From Actinacidiphila acididurans (GTDB lineage: Bacteria > Actinomycetota > Actinomycetes > Streptomycetales > Streptomycetaceae): DNA of 64,000 bases. Location of the stretch: assembly GCF_016918855.1 (NCBI RefSeq), contig NZ_JADKYB010000012.1, forward strand, positions 186,001 to 250,000, written 5' to 3'. The translations under genes were made by a program, and so were the position numbers. Below the pieces are notes generated by a model. It made no database searches. It was not told where the DNA came from and was given only the letters and a program-made list of their open reading frames with translations. Below, piece after piece: positions 17,601 through 24,846 of this stretch; the stretch's first letter is position 1, and each line of letters opens with the position of its first letter.

Positions 17601-18782
17601 CGACAGCACCGGGTAGCCGGCGGTGCGGTGGTCCCAGCGGACGGTGCCGCGGGAGTCGAGGAGCACCACATGGCCGTCCGGGGGTCCGGGGACGCCGAGG
17701 CCGAGCGGGGTGTCGGTCCAGGAGACGGCCACGGCGCCGCCGTCGACCGGGACCGGCCGCAGGCCGAGCAGCCGGCCCCACTGCGCGCCGGTGGAGTACT
17801 GCCACTCCTGGTGGGCGGTCGTCGTGCCGTGGTCACCGCGCAGGGTGATCGCCCGCACGGTCGTGACGGAGTCCCAGGCGCCCGGGCCGTTCTTGCCGCT
17901 GGGCGAGCCGGTCTCGTCGCCGATCACCAGGTCGTGGCCGACGACGGCCAGCTGGGTGACGAAGCCGGGGTCGAGCTCGTGGTCGACGGTGGCGCCGGTG
18001 CGGCCGTCGAGGACCGTCACGAAGGTGCCGAAGTGCAGGTCGGAGCCGGGGACGGTGAATGGCCAGCCGCAGGAACCGCAGCTCGCCGCGCCCAGGTTGA
18101 CGCCCACGGTCTCGGCGACCGCGATGTCGGGCGAGCCGTCGCCGGTCAGGTCACCGACGGCGTACGGCGTGGGGCCGCCCATCGAGTACGACGCGCCGGT
18201 GGTCACGTAATAGGGGTCGGCCGGGTCGGTGCCGACCACGAGTTGCGGGGTCGGGACGTAGCCGGCGCTGTTGAACGTCAGGTGCCAGTCGCGGTAGAGC
18301 GAGCCGGTGCCGCGCTGCCAGACGGTGCTGCCGTCGGCGCGGACCCGGCTGACCACGCCCATGCTGAACACCTGGAGCGAGTCGCCGCCGGGCAACGGGC
18401 TGGTCAACGGGACGCCCTGGGCGGTTTCCACGCCCGCGGCGACGTCGAGGCCGAGGGTGCCGCCGTTGGGGTCGGCGCTGGGGGCGGCCGGTGTGGCCTG
18501 TCCGGTGGGTCCGGTGGGTCCGGTGGGTCCGGTCGGTCCGGAGGCCGGGTCGTCGGCCGCCGCTGCCGTGCCGGCGGACGTCTGGAGTGGTGTCGGTGAG
18601 CCCGGCACATAGGCCCGGGACGGGTCGAAGCCCTTGGTCGTCGCAGTGGCCGGGGCCGGCCGGGCGGCCTGTCGCGGGGCGGCGGCCGTCGCGGGCCCGC
18701 CCCAGGCTCCGGGTATCAGGACCGCGGCCAGGGCGAGGACCGCCCCGACCGCGGCCGTACGGCGATTGCGCTGGATGCGCAC
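14625..18782 (-). CDS. Secreted beta-propeller-S53 (sedolisin) serine-carboxyl peptidase
   Basis: 1385-residue exported protein. Residues 1-~35 are a Sec signal (RRTAAVGAVLALAAVLIPG core, then ATAAAP). A Pro/Gly-rich segment with four GPT triplets follows. Residues ~110-960 are a series of outer-membrane-like/PQQ-type beta-propeller blades (repeats such as VGDLTGDGSPDIAVAE, FDAATGQALWTY and LDARSGDRVWT, and an FG-GAP-like NGDGRPDDIAGG). Residues ~1040-1385 are a sedolisin domain with Glu1124 and Asp1128 in LETTMD, oxyanion Asp1202 in SGDYG and nucleophile Ser1299 in GTSLGAP. No pro-kumamolisin domain is evident, so the propeller may replace the propeptide or bind substrate. It is divergent from the TrmB/LuxR-like regulator, which probably controls it. 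Confidence 0.85.
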   Translation of the reverse strand: MRIQRNRRTAAVGAVLALAAVLIPGAWGGPATAAAPRQAARPAPATATTKGFDPSRAYVPGSPTPLQTSAGTAAAADDPASGPTGPTGPTGPTGQATPAAPSADPNGGTLGLDVAAGVETAQGVPLTSPLPGGDSLQVFSMGVVSRVRADGSTVWQRGTGSLYRDWHLTFNSAGYVPTPQLVVGTDPADPYYVTTGASYSMGGPTPYAVGDLTGDGSPDIAVAETVGVNLGAASCGSCGWPFTVPGSDLHFGTFVTVLDGRTGATVDHELDPGFVTQLAVVGHDLVIGDETGSPSGKNGPGAWDSVTTVRAITLRGDHGTTTAHQEWQYSTGAQWGRLLGLRPVPVDGGAVAVSWTDTPLGLGVPGPPDGHVVLLDSRGTVRWDHRTAGYPVLSAYDPSRGLLAVAELTDPATAVGYTLTGLRPSDGRAVTAVPTDGVLPTTLTVGALDRHAGTSWLVSGVVTTPDQVSPPGYNFTAATVAAVDPAAGRTQWTRTLPAANGNPPQPGTVAVLPSAGGAATVVVGSYLGSVTPSPQAPFDSAFDVTGLSGADGAVRWEHSGDTADPLTMAADRNGVRGVTAEQRAVVYDASGRAADRSPLLGDLYAAVSADVNGDGRPDDIAGGQSGAVYAIDGRAFSPADDTPRTLWRADVGGPVHAIVPTAVAGRPVLAVAATDRVVIVDERTGQVLHTVRLPGQYVWNVAAGSAGGRTVVVTGTDRLSAFDAATGQALWTYAPPAASWFANASVTDGIVVTEYQDQVGRHQAPIAMAALGLDARSGDRVWTAPADPAATFAPQLHNGVVAGPGIPGAGPDGAAFAWTTADGQGRIDVRDARTGDLKYSDTDGSLTNHEAYALDSRAGLIATGDSGSAAITPDGPQVSLSASGTDAGIATAGGRPILVTAHIAVNAYPMSVLSTGDASVAPLASYQPYQTGQVDVTADNKVLTTPIDWRAHQILTAESGQTVRPYQVSIQHGLLALAPTGSPAANAVRQRTMAPKAAAARPTTVPLETAATTVARTGTAQPSGRIAVRGWSGTGSPQLTADDPAGYSPAALRAYLGLHGAGAGQTVAVVDAPGDPAIAADVDRFSAQYGLSQVCSGGTTTGCFDFTVTAPQGTGPDDGGWGLETTMDVEWIHAVAPQAAVVLVEAENATFASLFRAVDSAAALHPDAISMSWGIPEEFTDETYYDGHCRLTASVCSVASGDYGHPGSYPAYAPAVLSVGGTTLQLAGDGSVTGETSWSGSGGGRSYVEPVPGYQKGVVSGGRGIPDVSFDADPATGVAVYDSVGPYGQSGWFQVGGTSLGAPAWAAVLASADQLRAAAGKARLTGADGSAQRAVYAVAGRLGDIVSGPANGYCPAQCAPGTGYDFVTGLGSPRAGIDATLAATP
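18501..18536 (-). repeat. Four 9-bp repeats encoding Gly-Pro-Thr triplets
   Basis: TCCGGTGGG occurs three times in tandem, then TCCGGTCGG. On the minus strand this gives a short collagen-like GPT run in the linker after the signal peptide of the S53 peptidase. The copy number is prone to slippage. Confidence 0.85.
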
Positions 18783-18903
18783 CCGTGCCTCCTTCCCAAG
18801 ATCGCGCTGTGTTTCCGGTCACGCTTCCACGCCGCGCGGCCGGGTCGGAAGGGAGCATGGTGGGGAGTTCACGTCCCTGTCGTGAATACGGTGGTGATCC
18901 GCA

Positions 18904-19887
18904 ATGTTGGACGCGCTGGGCCTGACCTCCGGCCAGCAGGAGGTCTACCTGGCCCTGTTGGACGGCGCCCCCGCGACGGCGGCCGAGCTGCGGGGCCGGG
19001 TGACGGTGGCCGGGGTGACGGCGTCGCTCGCCGTGCTGGAGACGAAGGGGCTCGTCTCCCGGCTGCCGGGCCGGCCGGTGCGCTACCAGCCGGCGCGGCC
19101 GGACATGGCGATGGAGGTGCTGGTCCGCTCCCAGGAACAGGCGCTGCAACAGGTACGGGTGCTCGCCGCCGGGCTGATGGAACGGTTCCGCGCCGGGCAG
19201 AAGGCGGTCAGCTCCACGGAGATCGTCGAGACCGTGACCACGCGCGAGGGCACCGTGCAACGGCTCGCCCAGCTCCAGCGCAGCGCCCGGCACCAGGTCA
19301 GCGCCTTCGACCGGCCGCCGTACATCGGCGGGGCCGGCACCAACGACATCGAGTCCGAACTCCTGCCGACCGGCGTGCGGTACCGGTGCGTATACGACCG
19401 GACCGGCCTCGAACTGCCGGGCCGGCCGGCCGCGATCCGCGACCTGGTGGCCAGCGGTGAACAGGCCCGGGTGGCCGCCGGGGTGCCGGTCAAGATGTTC
19501 ATCGCCGACGACCGGATCGGGCTGATCTCGTTGGAACGCTCCCCGACCAGCGACAGCGCGCTGATCATCCATCAGTCCTCGCTGCTGGACACGCTGATCG
19601 CGCTCTTCGAGGAGGTGTGGGCGGACGCGGTGCCGATCCGGTTCGGCCCGCCAGGGACGGGGACGGGGACGGGGGCGGGGACGGCGCGGACTTCGGCCCG
19701 GCACCCGGCCGACCGCGGCACCCTGCTCGGCCTGCTGGCCGCGGGCCTGACCGACGAGGCGATAGCCCGGCACATGGGCTGGCACCCGCGCACCGCCCAG
19801 CGCCGCGTACGCGAACTCATGGCGGAACTCGGCGCCCAGACCCGCTTCCAGGCGGGGCTGCAGGCGGCTCGCCGGGGGTGGTTGTAG
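18904..19887 (+). CDS. TrmB-like / LuxR-type hybrid transcriptional regulator
   Basis: 327-residue DNA-binding regulator. Residues 1-~75 are a TrmB-like winged helix (LGLTSGQQEVYLALLDG, then LAVLETKGLVSRL), followed by a helical linker and a ligand-binding-like middle domain (IVETVTTREGTVQRLAQLQ, FDRPPYIGG). The C-terminus (LLAAGLTDEAIARHMGWHPRTAQRRVRELM) is a LuxR/NarL-type helix-turn-helix. Such two-headed proteins are common in Streptomyces and often sit beside secreted enzymes or biosynthesis genes. It is divergent from the S53 peptidase with 121 bp between starts. A GTGTGTGAGT linker is encoded by a G-rich hexanucleotide repeat just before the second helix-turn-helix. No strong ribosome-binding site precedes ATG 18904. 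Confidence 0.8.
   Translation: MLDALGLTSGQQEVYLALLDGAPATAAELRGRVTVAGVTASLAVLETKGLVSRLPGRPVRYQPARPDMAMEVLVRSQEQALQQVRVLAAGLMERFRAGQKAVSSTEIVETVTTREGTVQRLAQLQRSARHQVSAFDRPPYIGGAGTNDIESELLPTGVRYRCVYDRTGLELPGRPAAIRDLVASGEQARVAAGVPVKMFIADDRIGLISLERSPTSDSALIIHQSSLLDTLIALFEEVWADAVPIRFGPPGTGTGTGAGTARTSARHPADRGTLLGLLAAGLTDEAIARHMGWHPRTAQRRVRELMAELGAQTRFQAGLQAARRGWL
19654..19684 (+). repeat. GGGACG hexanucleotide repeat, potential G-quadruplex
   Basis: Five near-exact GGGACG units (one is GGGGGC) on the coding strand give at least four G-tracts with two- to three-base loops. They encode the Gly-Thr linker between the two halves of the regulator. Confidence 0.7.
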
Positions 19888-19992
19888 TTGCAGTAGGGCG
19901 GGCAGGACGGGCGCGGGTGCGGGTCCCGGGGGCGAGCGGGAGCGGGGCTGGGCCGGCTGGGCCCGCGTACTCCGACGATCACACCTGCCGAC

Positions 19993-20030
19993 CGTCGTAC
20001 GAGTGGCATGGCAGCCCCGCCTGTACGACG
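19993..20030. terminator. Hairpin after the TrmB/LuxR regulator
   Basis: CGTCGTAC (19993-20000) pairs with GTACGACG (20023-20030) across 22 bases, about 105 bases past the regulator stop. Terminator is the likeliest role; a regulatory inverted repeat for the downstream glycosyltransferase is also possible. Confidence 0.35.
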
Positions 20031-20139
20031 CTCAGGTTACGTCCCGGTGAACACTCGTGACCGCCGGAACTGACAGGCATCCCACCGGGCGATTTCGCCA
20101 TCTAGCACGGCGACCGGAACGCCGGAGGGACTCGCTCGG

Positions 20140-22287
20140 ATGGCCAGCACAGACGCGCCCGCACTGGTCGAGGCGCGCACCCGTACCCGTATGCCCGCAC
20201 TCAGCCTCGCCGCACGGCCGTGGCGCTCGCCGGACGGCGACCCCGACTGGAGCAGACCGGCCCTGCTGGGCATCCTCGCGGTGGCGGCCGTGCTGTTCGC
20301 CTGGGACATCCAGCACAGCACCTACCACCCCTTCTACTCCGAGACCGTGCGGAGCATGAGCGAGAGCTGGAAGGGCTTCTTCTACGGCTCGTTCGACCCC
20401 GGCAACTCGATCACCATCGACAAACTGCCCGGCTTCATGTGGCCGCAGGCGCTGTCGGTGCGGATCTTCGGCTTCCACGGGTGGGCGCTGACCCTGCCGC
20501 AGGTGCTCGAGGGCGTGCTGAGCGTGGCCGTGCTGCACCGCGCGGTACGGCGCTGGGCCGGCCCCGCCGCGGGCCTGCTCGCCGCCGCGGCCTTCACCGC
20601 CACCCCGGCCGTCACCGGCCTGTTCCGCACCCAGGTCGAGGACCCCGCCTTCACCCTGCTGGTGCTGCTGGCGGCCAGTGCCGCCATCCGCGCCGCCCGC
20701 GAGGCCCGGCTGCGGTCCCTGATCGCGGCCGGGGTGTGGGTGGGGCTCGCCTTCCAGGCCAAGATGCTGGAGTCCTGGGCGGTACTGCCCGCGCTCGGCC
20801 TGACCTACGCCGTGGCCGCCCCCGCCGCCCTGCGCCGCCGCCTCGCCCACCTCGGCATCGCCCTCGGCGTGTGCGTGGCCGTCTCCGCCTCCTGGGTGCT
20901 GCTGGTCACGGCCACCCCGGCGCACGACCGGCCATGGGTGGACGGCACCACCGACAACTCCGCGGTCAGCCAGGTCGTCGGCTACAACTTCCTCAATCGC
21001 TTCTCCTCTCTGGGTGTCAGCGCGCAGCAGACCGGCAGCGTCGACACCTCCTCCATGGCCGGCACCCCTCGCGAGGACGCCGGCTCCACCCCGCACCACA
21101 ACGACTGGGTCAAGCTGGTGCGCAAGCCGCTGGCCTCACAGACCGGCTGGCTCTACCCCGCCGCGGTGCTCGGCGCCGCGTGCGGCCTGTTCTGGCGGCG
21201 CGGCAGGCCCCGCACGGATCCGCTGCGGGCCGGATTCGTGCTGTGGAGCACCTGGTTCGCCACCTTCTTCGTCGTCTTCAGCGCCGGCGCCGTCGGCACG
21301 CACATGTACTACATGGGCGTCGTCGCCGTGCCCATCGCGGCGCTCTTCGGCGGCGGGACGACGCTGCTGTGGCGCGGCTGGCGCAGCGGTACTCGCGACC
21401 GGGCCTGGGCACTGCCGGCCGCTGTGATCACGACGGTGGGCTGGTCGGCCCTCACCGCCGCCCGTTTCTCCTTCCTCCCATGGCTGGCCCCGGTGGCCGC
21501 CGTCCTCGGGCTCGGCGCGGTCGGGCTGCTGGCCGCCTCCCGGACCGGAACCCTCGGTGCGCGGCACCGCGTGGCGGCCCTCGGCCTGGGTCTCGGCCTG
21601 GTGGGCATGCTGCTGCCCTCCGCCGCGTGGGCGTCCTCCGTCCTCGACAGCAAGTACGGCCACTCCGGCATGGGCGCCGCCGGACCCCTCACCATCGCGG
21701 ACGTCGTCGGCCACCACCGCCGGCCGCCGGCCGCCGCACACCCCGCGGCCACCGGCACCCCGGGCGCGGGCACCCCGGGCTCGGCGACGGCGGTCCCCTC
21801 GTCGGCGCACGGGTCGCCTTCCTCGACCCGTGCCGGCGTCCACGGCCGGCACGGCCTCGCGGGCGTCCGTACCGGCCGGGCCGGGCACGCCCCGCACCGC
21901 GTCACGGCGGCGACCTTCCCCGTCACCGGCTACGGGCTGCCGCGCGCCCTCAGCCCCGACCAACTGCGGCTGCTCGCCTACACCCGCGCCAACCGCGACG
22001 GTGCCTCCTTCCTCTTCGCCACCACCAGTTGGCGAGTCGCCTCTCCCTTCATCCTTTATGCAGGAGCCCCCGTCATGCCCATGGGCGGCTTCACCGGAGC
22101 CGTGCCCAGCCCGTCCACGGCCTGGCTCCAGCACCTCGTGGCCACCGGCAAGCTGCGCTATGTGCTCCTCGGCGGTCCGTCCACCGCCATCGGCCACGAC
22201 AACGCGGTCTGGGTCCGCGCCCACTGCACCCGTACGGACTTCCGGCCCGGCGAGCTCTTCCTGTGCTCGGCGGTCAGCTCCCGCTGA
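20140..22287 (+). CDS. GT39/ArnT-like membrane glycosyltransferase
   Basis: 715-residue polytopic membrane protein of the dolichyl-phosphate-mannose mannosyltransferase (PMT/ArnT) type. An acidic first loop carries the catalytic-type aspartate region (YHPFYSETVRSM, then GNSITIDKLPGFMWPQ). About ten to twelve hydrophobic segments follow between residues ~40 and 500, then a His/Pro-rich exposed linker (~525-590) and a C-terminal soluble domain (RANRDGASFLFATTSW, VMPMGGFTG, LRYVLLGG). It transfers sugars from a polyprenyl-phosphate donor at the outer face of the membrane; the acceptor is unknown. ATG 20140 has GGAGGG about 10 bases upstream. It overlaps the convergent DUF1697 gene by 14 bases. 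Confidence 0.85.
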   Translation: MASTDAPALVEARTRTRMPALSLAARPWRSPDGDPDWSRPALLGILAVAAVLFAWDIQHSTYHPFYSETVRSMSESWKGFFYGSFDPGNSITIDKLPGFMWPQALSVRIFGFHGWALTLPQVLEGVLSVAVLHRAVRRWAGPAAGLLAAAAFTATPAVTGLFRTQVEDPAFTLLVLLAASAAIRAAREARLRSLIAAGVWVGLAFQAKMLESWAVLPALGLTYAVAAPAALRRRLAHLGIALGVCVAVSASWVLLVTATPAHDRPWVDGTTDNSAVSQVVGYNFLNRFSSLGVSAQQTGSVDTSSMAGTPREDAGSTPHHNDWVKLVRKPLASQTGWLYPAAVLGAACGLFWRRGRPRTDPLRAGFVLWSTWFATFFVVFSAGAVGTHMYYMGVVAVPIAALFGGGTTLLWRGWRSGTRDRAWALPAAVITTVGWSALTAARFSFLPWLAPVAAVLGLGAVGLLAASRTGTLGARHRVAALGLGLGLVGMLLPSAAWASSVLDSKYGHSGMGAAGPLTIADVVGHHRRPPAAAHPAATGTPGAGTPGSATAVPSSAHGSPSSTRAGVHGRHGLAGVRTGRAGHAPHRVTAATFPVTGYGLPRALSPDQLRLLAYTRANRDGASFLFATTSWRVASPFILYAGAPVMPMGGFTGAVPSPSTAWLQHLVATGKLRYVLLGGPSTAIGHDNAVWVRAHCTRTDFRPGELFLCSAVSSR

Positions 22288-22828
22288 GCGCCAGCAGCTT
22301 GGTGACCGTGTTCCAGTTGCGCGCGGTCGCCGTCATGCCCAGCCACCGGTCGGTGAACAGGGCGGCCAGCCTGGAATCGCGGATCGAGTCGGGAAAGTGG
22401 GCGTAGATCTCCCGCTCGCCCGGCCGGAACGCGTCGGGTGCGTACGCAGCCGGGTCGATCGTCGCCAGCCGGTCCAGGGGCGGTGGACCGGACAGGAAGA
22501 CGACCAGGAAACGTGATCCGTCGATCCCTTCCATCGGGAAGGGGTTGGCCTCCACCGCACGGCGCAGATCCGTGCCCGAGCGCACCAGGCAGGAGATCGT
22601 CAGGCCGAGCTCCTCCGTGATGGCCCGCTGCAGTTCGGCGGCAAGCCGCAGCGGATCCTCCTCCTCGTGCGTGAACACGGCGTTGCCGGACTGGAGGTGG
22701 GTGCGCGCGTCGGTGGCTCCGATGCGCGTCAGCAACTCGCGCAGAGTCGCCATGGGGACCTTGTTCTTCCCCCCGACGTTGATCCCGCGCAGCAGGGCGA
22801 CGTAGCTCGTGGTGGTCACGTTCGTCAC
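22274..22828 (-). CDS. DUF1697 family protein
   Basis: 184-residue cytoplasmic protein matching the DUF1697 pattern: SYVALLRGINVGGKNKVPMATLRE at the N-terminus, then THLQSGNAVF, and TARNWNTVTKLLAL at the end. The biochemical function of this family is unknown to me. GTG 22828 gives the normal length; GTG 22819 is an alternative. The longer frame further upstream has atypical Arg/Pro-rich sequence and is not used. It is convergent with the glycosyltransferase gene, and the last 14 bases are shared. Confidence 0.9.
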   Translation of the reverse strand: MTNVTTTSYVALLRGINVGGKNKVPMATLRELLTRIGATDARTHLQSGNAVFTHEEEDPLRLAAELQRAITEELGLTISCLVRSGTDLRRAVEANPFPMEGIDGSRFLVVFLSGPPPLDRLATIDPAAYAPDAFRPGEREIYAHFPDSIRDSRLAALFTDRWLGMTATARNWNTVTKLLALSGS

Positions 22829-22840
22829 CGTAGCCGGAGC

Positions 22841-22851
22841 CACTGACAGTG
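22841..22851 (-). promoter_or_regulatory. Palindrome just upstream of the DUF1697 gene
   Basis: CACTGACAGTG is a perfect odd palindrome 13-23 bases before the GTG start at 22828, where an operator overlapping the start region or leaderless promoter could act. No partner site is seen. Confidence 0.25.
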
Positions 22852-23081
22852 ACCGGGCGCGCGGAGGGAAAGAACAGTGCGGTGATCGGGAAGCGCCGGG
22901 CGGCGGTCGGGAACGGCCGGGGGCCGCACGCCGCGGGTGGCGCCTGCGGCCGCTCCGCTGACACGGCCGCACGAGGGTCATTTCCACTGTCGGACCCGGT
23001 CATGCGCGATGTCCCCCGATCGAATGATCACGGCTGTGCATGAACGGTTCGCCGGTCCGACCGCTGAATACGGTCCCGCCC

Positions 23082-24275
23082 ATGAGTACCCCCCACAACC
23101 GCCCTGTCGTCACCGAACTGCGGCTGTCGGCCTTCAAATCGCATCGCGGGGCGACCTTCGCCTTCGGCCCGCTGACCCTGCTGAGCGGGGGAAGCGGCAC
23201 CGGAAAGTCGAGCGTGCTGGAGGCCGTGACCGCGCTCGGCCGGCTGGCCTGCGGGGCGGAGCTCGCCGAGGCGTTCGGTGCCGTGCGCGGGGGCGCGACC
23301 GCGTGCGTACCGCAGAGCGCCCAGCCCGACGTGCAGGGCCGCCGCGGCTTCCGTGTCGGCTGCACCGTGACCGGACCCCTCGGCCCGGTCCGGCTGGACG
23401 TGGCCGTGCAGACCGAGCCGGCCCTGCGGATCGTCGGCGAGCGGCTCACCGGTGGTGGTGAGACCCTGCTGACCACCGCGCTCCGGGACCCGCACCGCCG
23501 TACCGTACAAGCTGCCTGGCACACCGCCGGCGCGGTCGCGGTGACCAAGGCCCCGCTGCCCGACGACCGGCTCGCGACCGCGCTGCTGCCGCTGCGGGTC
23601 TCCGGCAGCACCGACGGGCAGCGGCTGGTGCTCGCCGCGGCCGAACAAATGGTTGTGGCGCTGCGCGGTGTCTTTCCCGTCGAGCCCCGCCCCGAGCTGA
23701 TGCGCGCGCCCGTGCCGGTCGCCGCCGGCCGGCTGCGTACCTCCTGCGACAACCTCGCCGCCGTCCTGGCCAGGACCGAAGGGGAGTGCGCCACCCGGCA
23801 CGCCGCGCTGGTCAACGCGGTGCGTGAGGTGTGCAGTGGGCCGGTCGAGGGGCTGATCACCCTCCCGGCCGTGCTGCCCGGCGACAGCCGTACCCCGCCG
23901 GTCGAGGCGGTGACGGCGGCGGTGGACCGCGGTCCGCTGGGCCTCGTCCCCATCGACCGGCTCGGCGACGGCGAACTCCGCTTCGTCGCGCTGGCGCTGG
24001 TCCTGCTCACCGGGCCCAGCGTGCTGGACGTGGACACGAGTACGGAACTGCTGCCGGCCGGGCAGGTCCTGACCGTGCTGGGCGACGGCCTCGACCTCGG
24101 CCTCGACCGCCGTCAGCTGCGCGAGTTGCTGCGGCTCGCCGGGCTGGCGGCCGGCCGCGGCCACATCCGCCTGCTCGCCACCGTCCAGGACCCCGCCTGC
24201 GCGGACGGCCTCGGCGGCGTCACGATCACCGGCCTCGGCGCGGATCGGGAGGATGCGGTAGACCAGTCCGGGTGA
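23082..24275 (+). CDS. SMC/OLD-like AAA ATPase
   Basis: 397-residue ABC-type (RecF/SMC/OLD) ATPase. The N-terminus is TELRLSAFKSHRG with Walker A SGGSGTGKSS (Lys42). DRLGDGELRF resembles a signature/LSGGE loop, and the expected Walker B region reads VLDVDTS rather than a canonical hhhhDE. There is no zinc hook and little coiled coil, so it is closer to OLD-family/AAA_21 proteins than to SMC. I start at ATG 23082 (MSTPHNRPVV). The TGA stop overlaps the GTG of the pyrophosphohydrolase gene, which suggests joint work in nucleotide or DNA-damage metabolism. A defence role is conceivable, but no nuclease domain is present. Confidence 0.75.
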   Translation: MSTPHNRPVVTELRLSAFKSHRGATFAFGPLTLLSGGSGTGKSSVLEAVTALGRLACGAELAEAFGAVRGGATACVPQSAQPDVQGRRGFRVGCTVTGPLGPVRLDVAVQTEPALRIVGERLTGGGETLLTTALRDPHRRTVQAAWHTAGAVAVTKAPLPDDRLATALLPLRVSGSTDGQRLVLAAAEQMVVALRGVFPVEPRPELMRAPVPVAAGRLRTSCDNLAAVLARTEGECATRHAALVNAVREVCSGPVEGLITLPAVLPGDSRTPPVEAVTAAVDRGPLGLVPIDRLGDGELRFVALALVLLTGPSVLDVDTSTELLPAGQVLTVLGDGLDLGLDRRQLRELLRLAGLAAGRGHIRLLATVQDPACADGLGGVTITGLGADREDAVDQSG

Positions 24276-24712
24276 CGGATGGAACTGAACGCGCGGCGGC
24301 CGGCGAAGGCCAGGCGGGTCGAGGCCCGACCGGCCAAGGCCTTGATGACAAGGATTTGGGGGCCAACGGCCCCGATCTCGCAGCGCTGCAGCGCCGCCTC
24401 ACCGAATTCGCGGCGGCCCGGCACTGGCAGCCGTTCCACACCCCGAAAAACCTCGCGGCCGCGCTGAGCGTGGAGGCGGCGGAGCTGCTGGAGATCTTCC
24501 AGTGGCTCACGTCCGAGCAGGCCGGGGCGGTGATGGCCGACGAGGACACCGCTCATCGGGTACGGGACGAGGTCGCGGACGTGCTGGCGTATCTCCTGCA
24601 GTTCTGCGAAGTGCTCGGCATCGACCTGCTGGCCGCGCTCGCCGCGAAGATCGACCGCAATGAACTGCGGTTTCCCCGGCCGGGCGGAGGCGTGGATCCC
24701 TCGTCCGGGTGA
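24272..24712 (+). CDS. MazG-like / dCTPP1-type nucleotide pyrophosphohydrolase
   Basis: 146-residue all-alpha NTP pyrophosphohydrolase. After a 35-residue variable leader the core has WQPFHTPKNLAAALSVEAAELLEIFQW and RVRDEVADVLAYLLQFCEVLGIDL, giving the ExxE and ExxD metal-binding pairs of the family. The FHTPKNL...ELLEIFQW spelling is typical of the dCTPase/RS21-C6 (dCTPP1) branch rather than classical MazG. It hydrolyses (d)NTPs to monophosphates, probably non-canonical or excess dCTP. GTG 24272 overlaps the ATPase stop by 4 bases, so it is translationally coupled. Two DnaA boxes follow 5 bases after the stop. Confidence 0.88.
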   Translation: MTDGTERAAAGEGQAGRGPTGQGLDDKDLGANGPDLAALQRRLTEFAAARHWQPFHTPKNLAAALSVEAAELLEIFQWLTSEQAGAVMADEDTAHRVRDEVADVLAYLLQFCEVLGIDLLAALAAKIDRNELRFPRPGGGVDPSSG

Positions 24713-24717
24713 GCGAG

Positions 24718-24744
24718 TTGTCCACAGCCGCGTGGTTGTCCACA
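24718..24744 (+). promoter_or_regulatory. Pair of perfect DnaA boxes
   Basis: TTGTCCACA occurs at 24718-24726 and again at 24736-24744, in the same orientation and 18 bases apart, just after the pyrophosphohydrolase stop. This is the preferred DnaA box of Streptomyces. Two direct boxes 18 bases apart could bind DnaA cooperatively and either regulate the gene at 24847 or titrate DnaA. It is not an origin: there is no dnaA/dnaN context and no larger box cluster. Confidence 0.7.
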
Positions 24745-24780
24745 GATGTGCCGACAGGCCCTTCCGGACCGGCCGAACTC

Positions 24781-24821
24781 TGTCACTCTGGGTGACATCA
24801 GCGGTGACGCGAGGTCACCGC
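24781..24821. promoter_or_regulatory. Two adjacent GTGAC-type palindromes upstream of 24847
   Basis: TGTCAC-n5-GTGACA (24781-24797) and GCGGTGAC-n5-GTCACCGC (24801-24821) are both perfect, both have 5-base spacers and both are built from GTGAC/GTCAC half-sites, only 3 bases apart. They sit 25-65 bases before the ATG of the next gene, in the promoter position. This looks like a double operator for a dimeric regulator. Confidence 0.55.
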
Positions 24822-24846
24822 CACGGACCCGGAGGAGACAGGGGAG

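Noticed and set aside
22829..22987. Longer start for the DUF1697 protein
   Set aside because: The extension is Arg/Pro/Ser-rich and absent from the family; GTG 22828 gives the usual length.
24718..24744. Chromosomal origin of replication
   Set aside because: Only two DnaA boxes, and no dnaA, dnaN, AT-rich unwinding element or box cluster.
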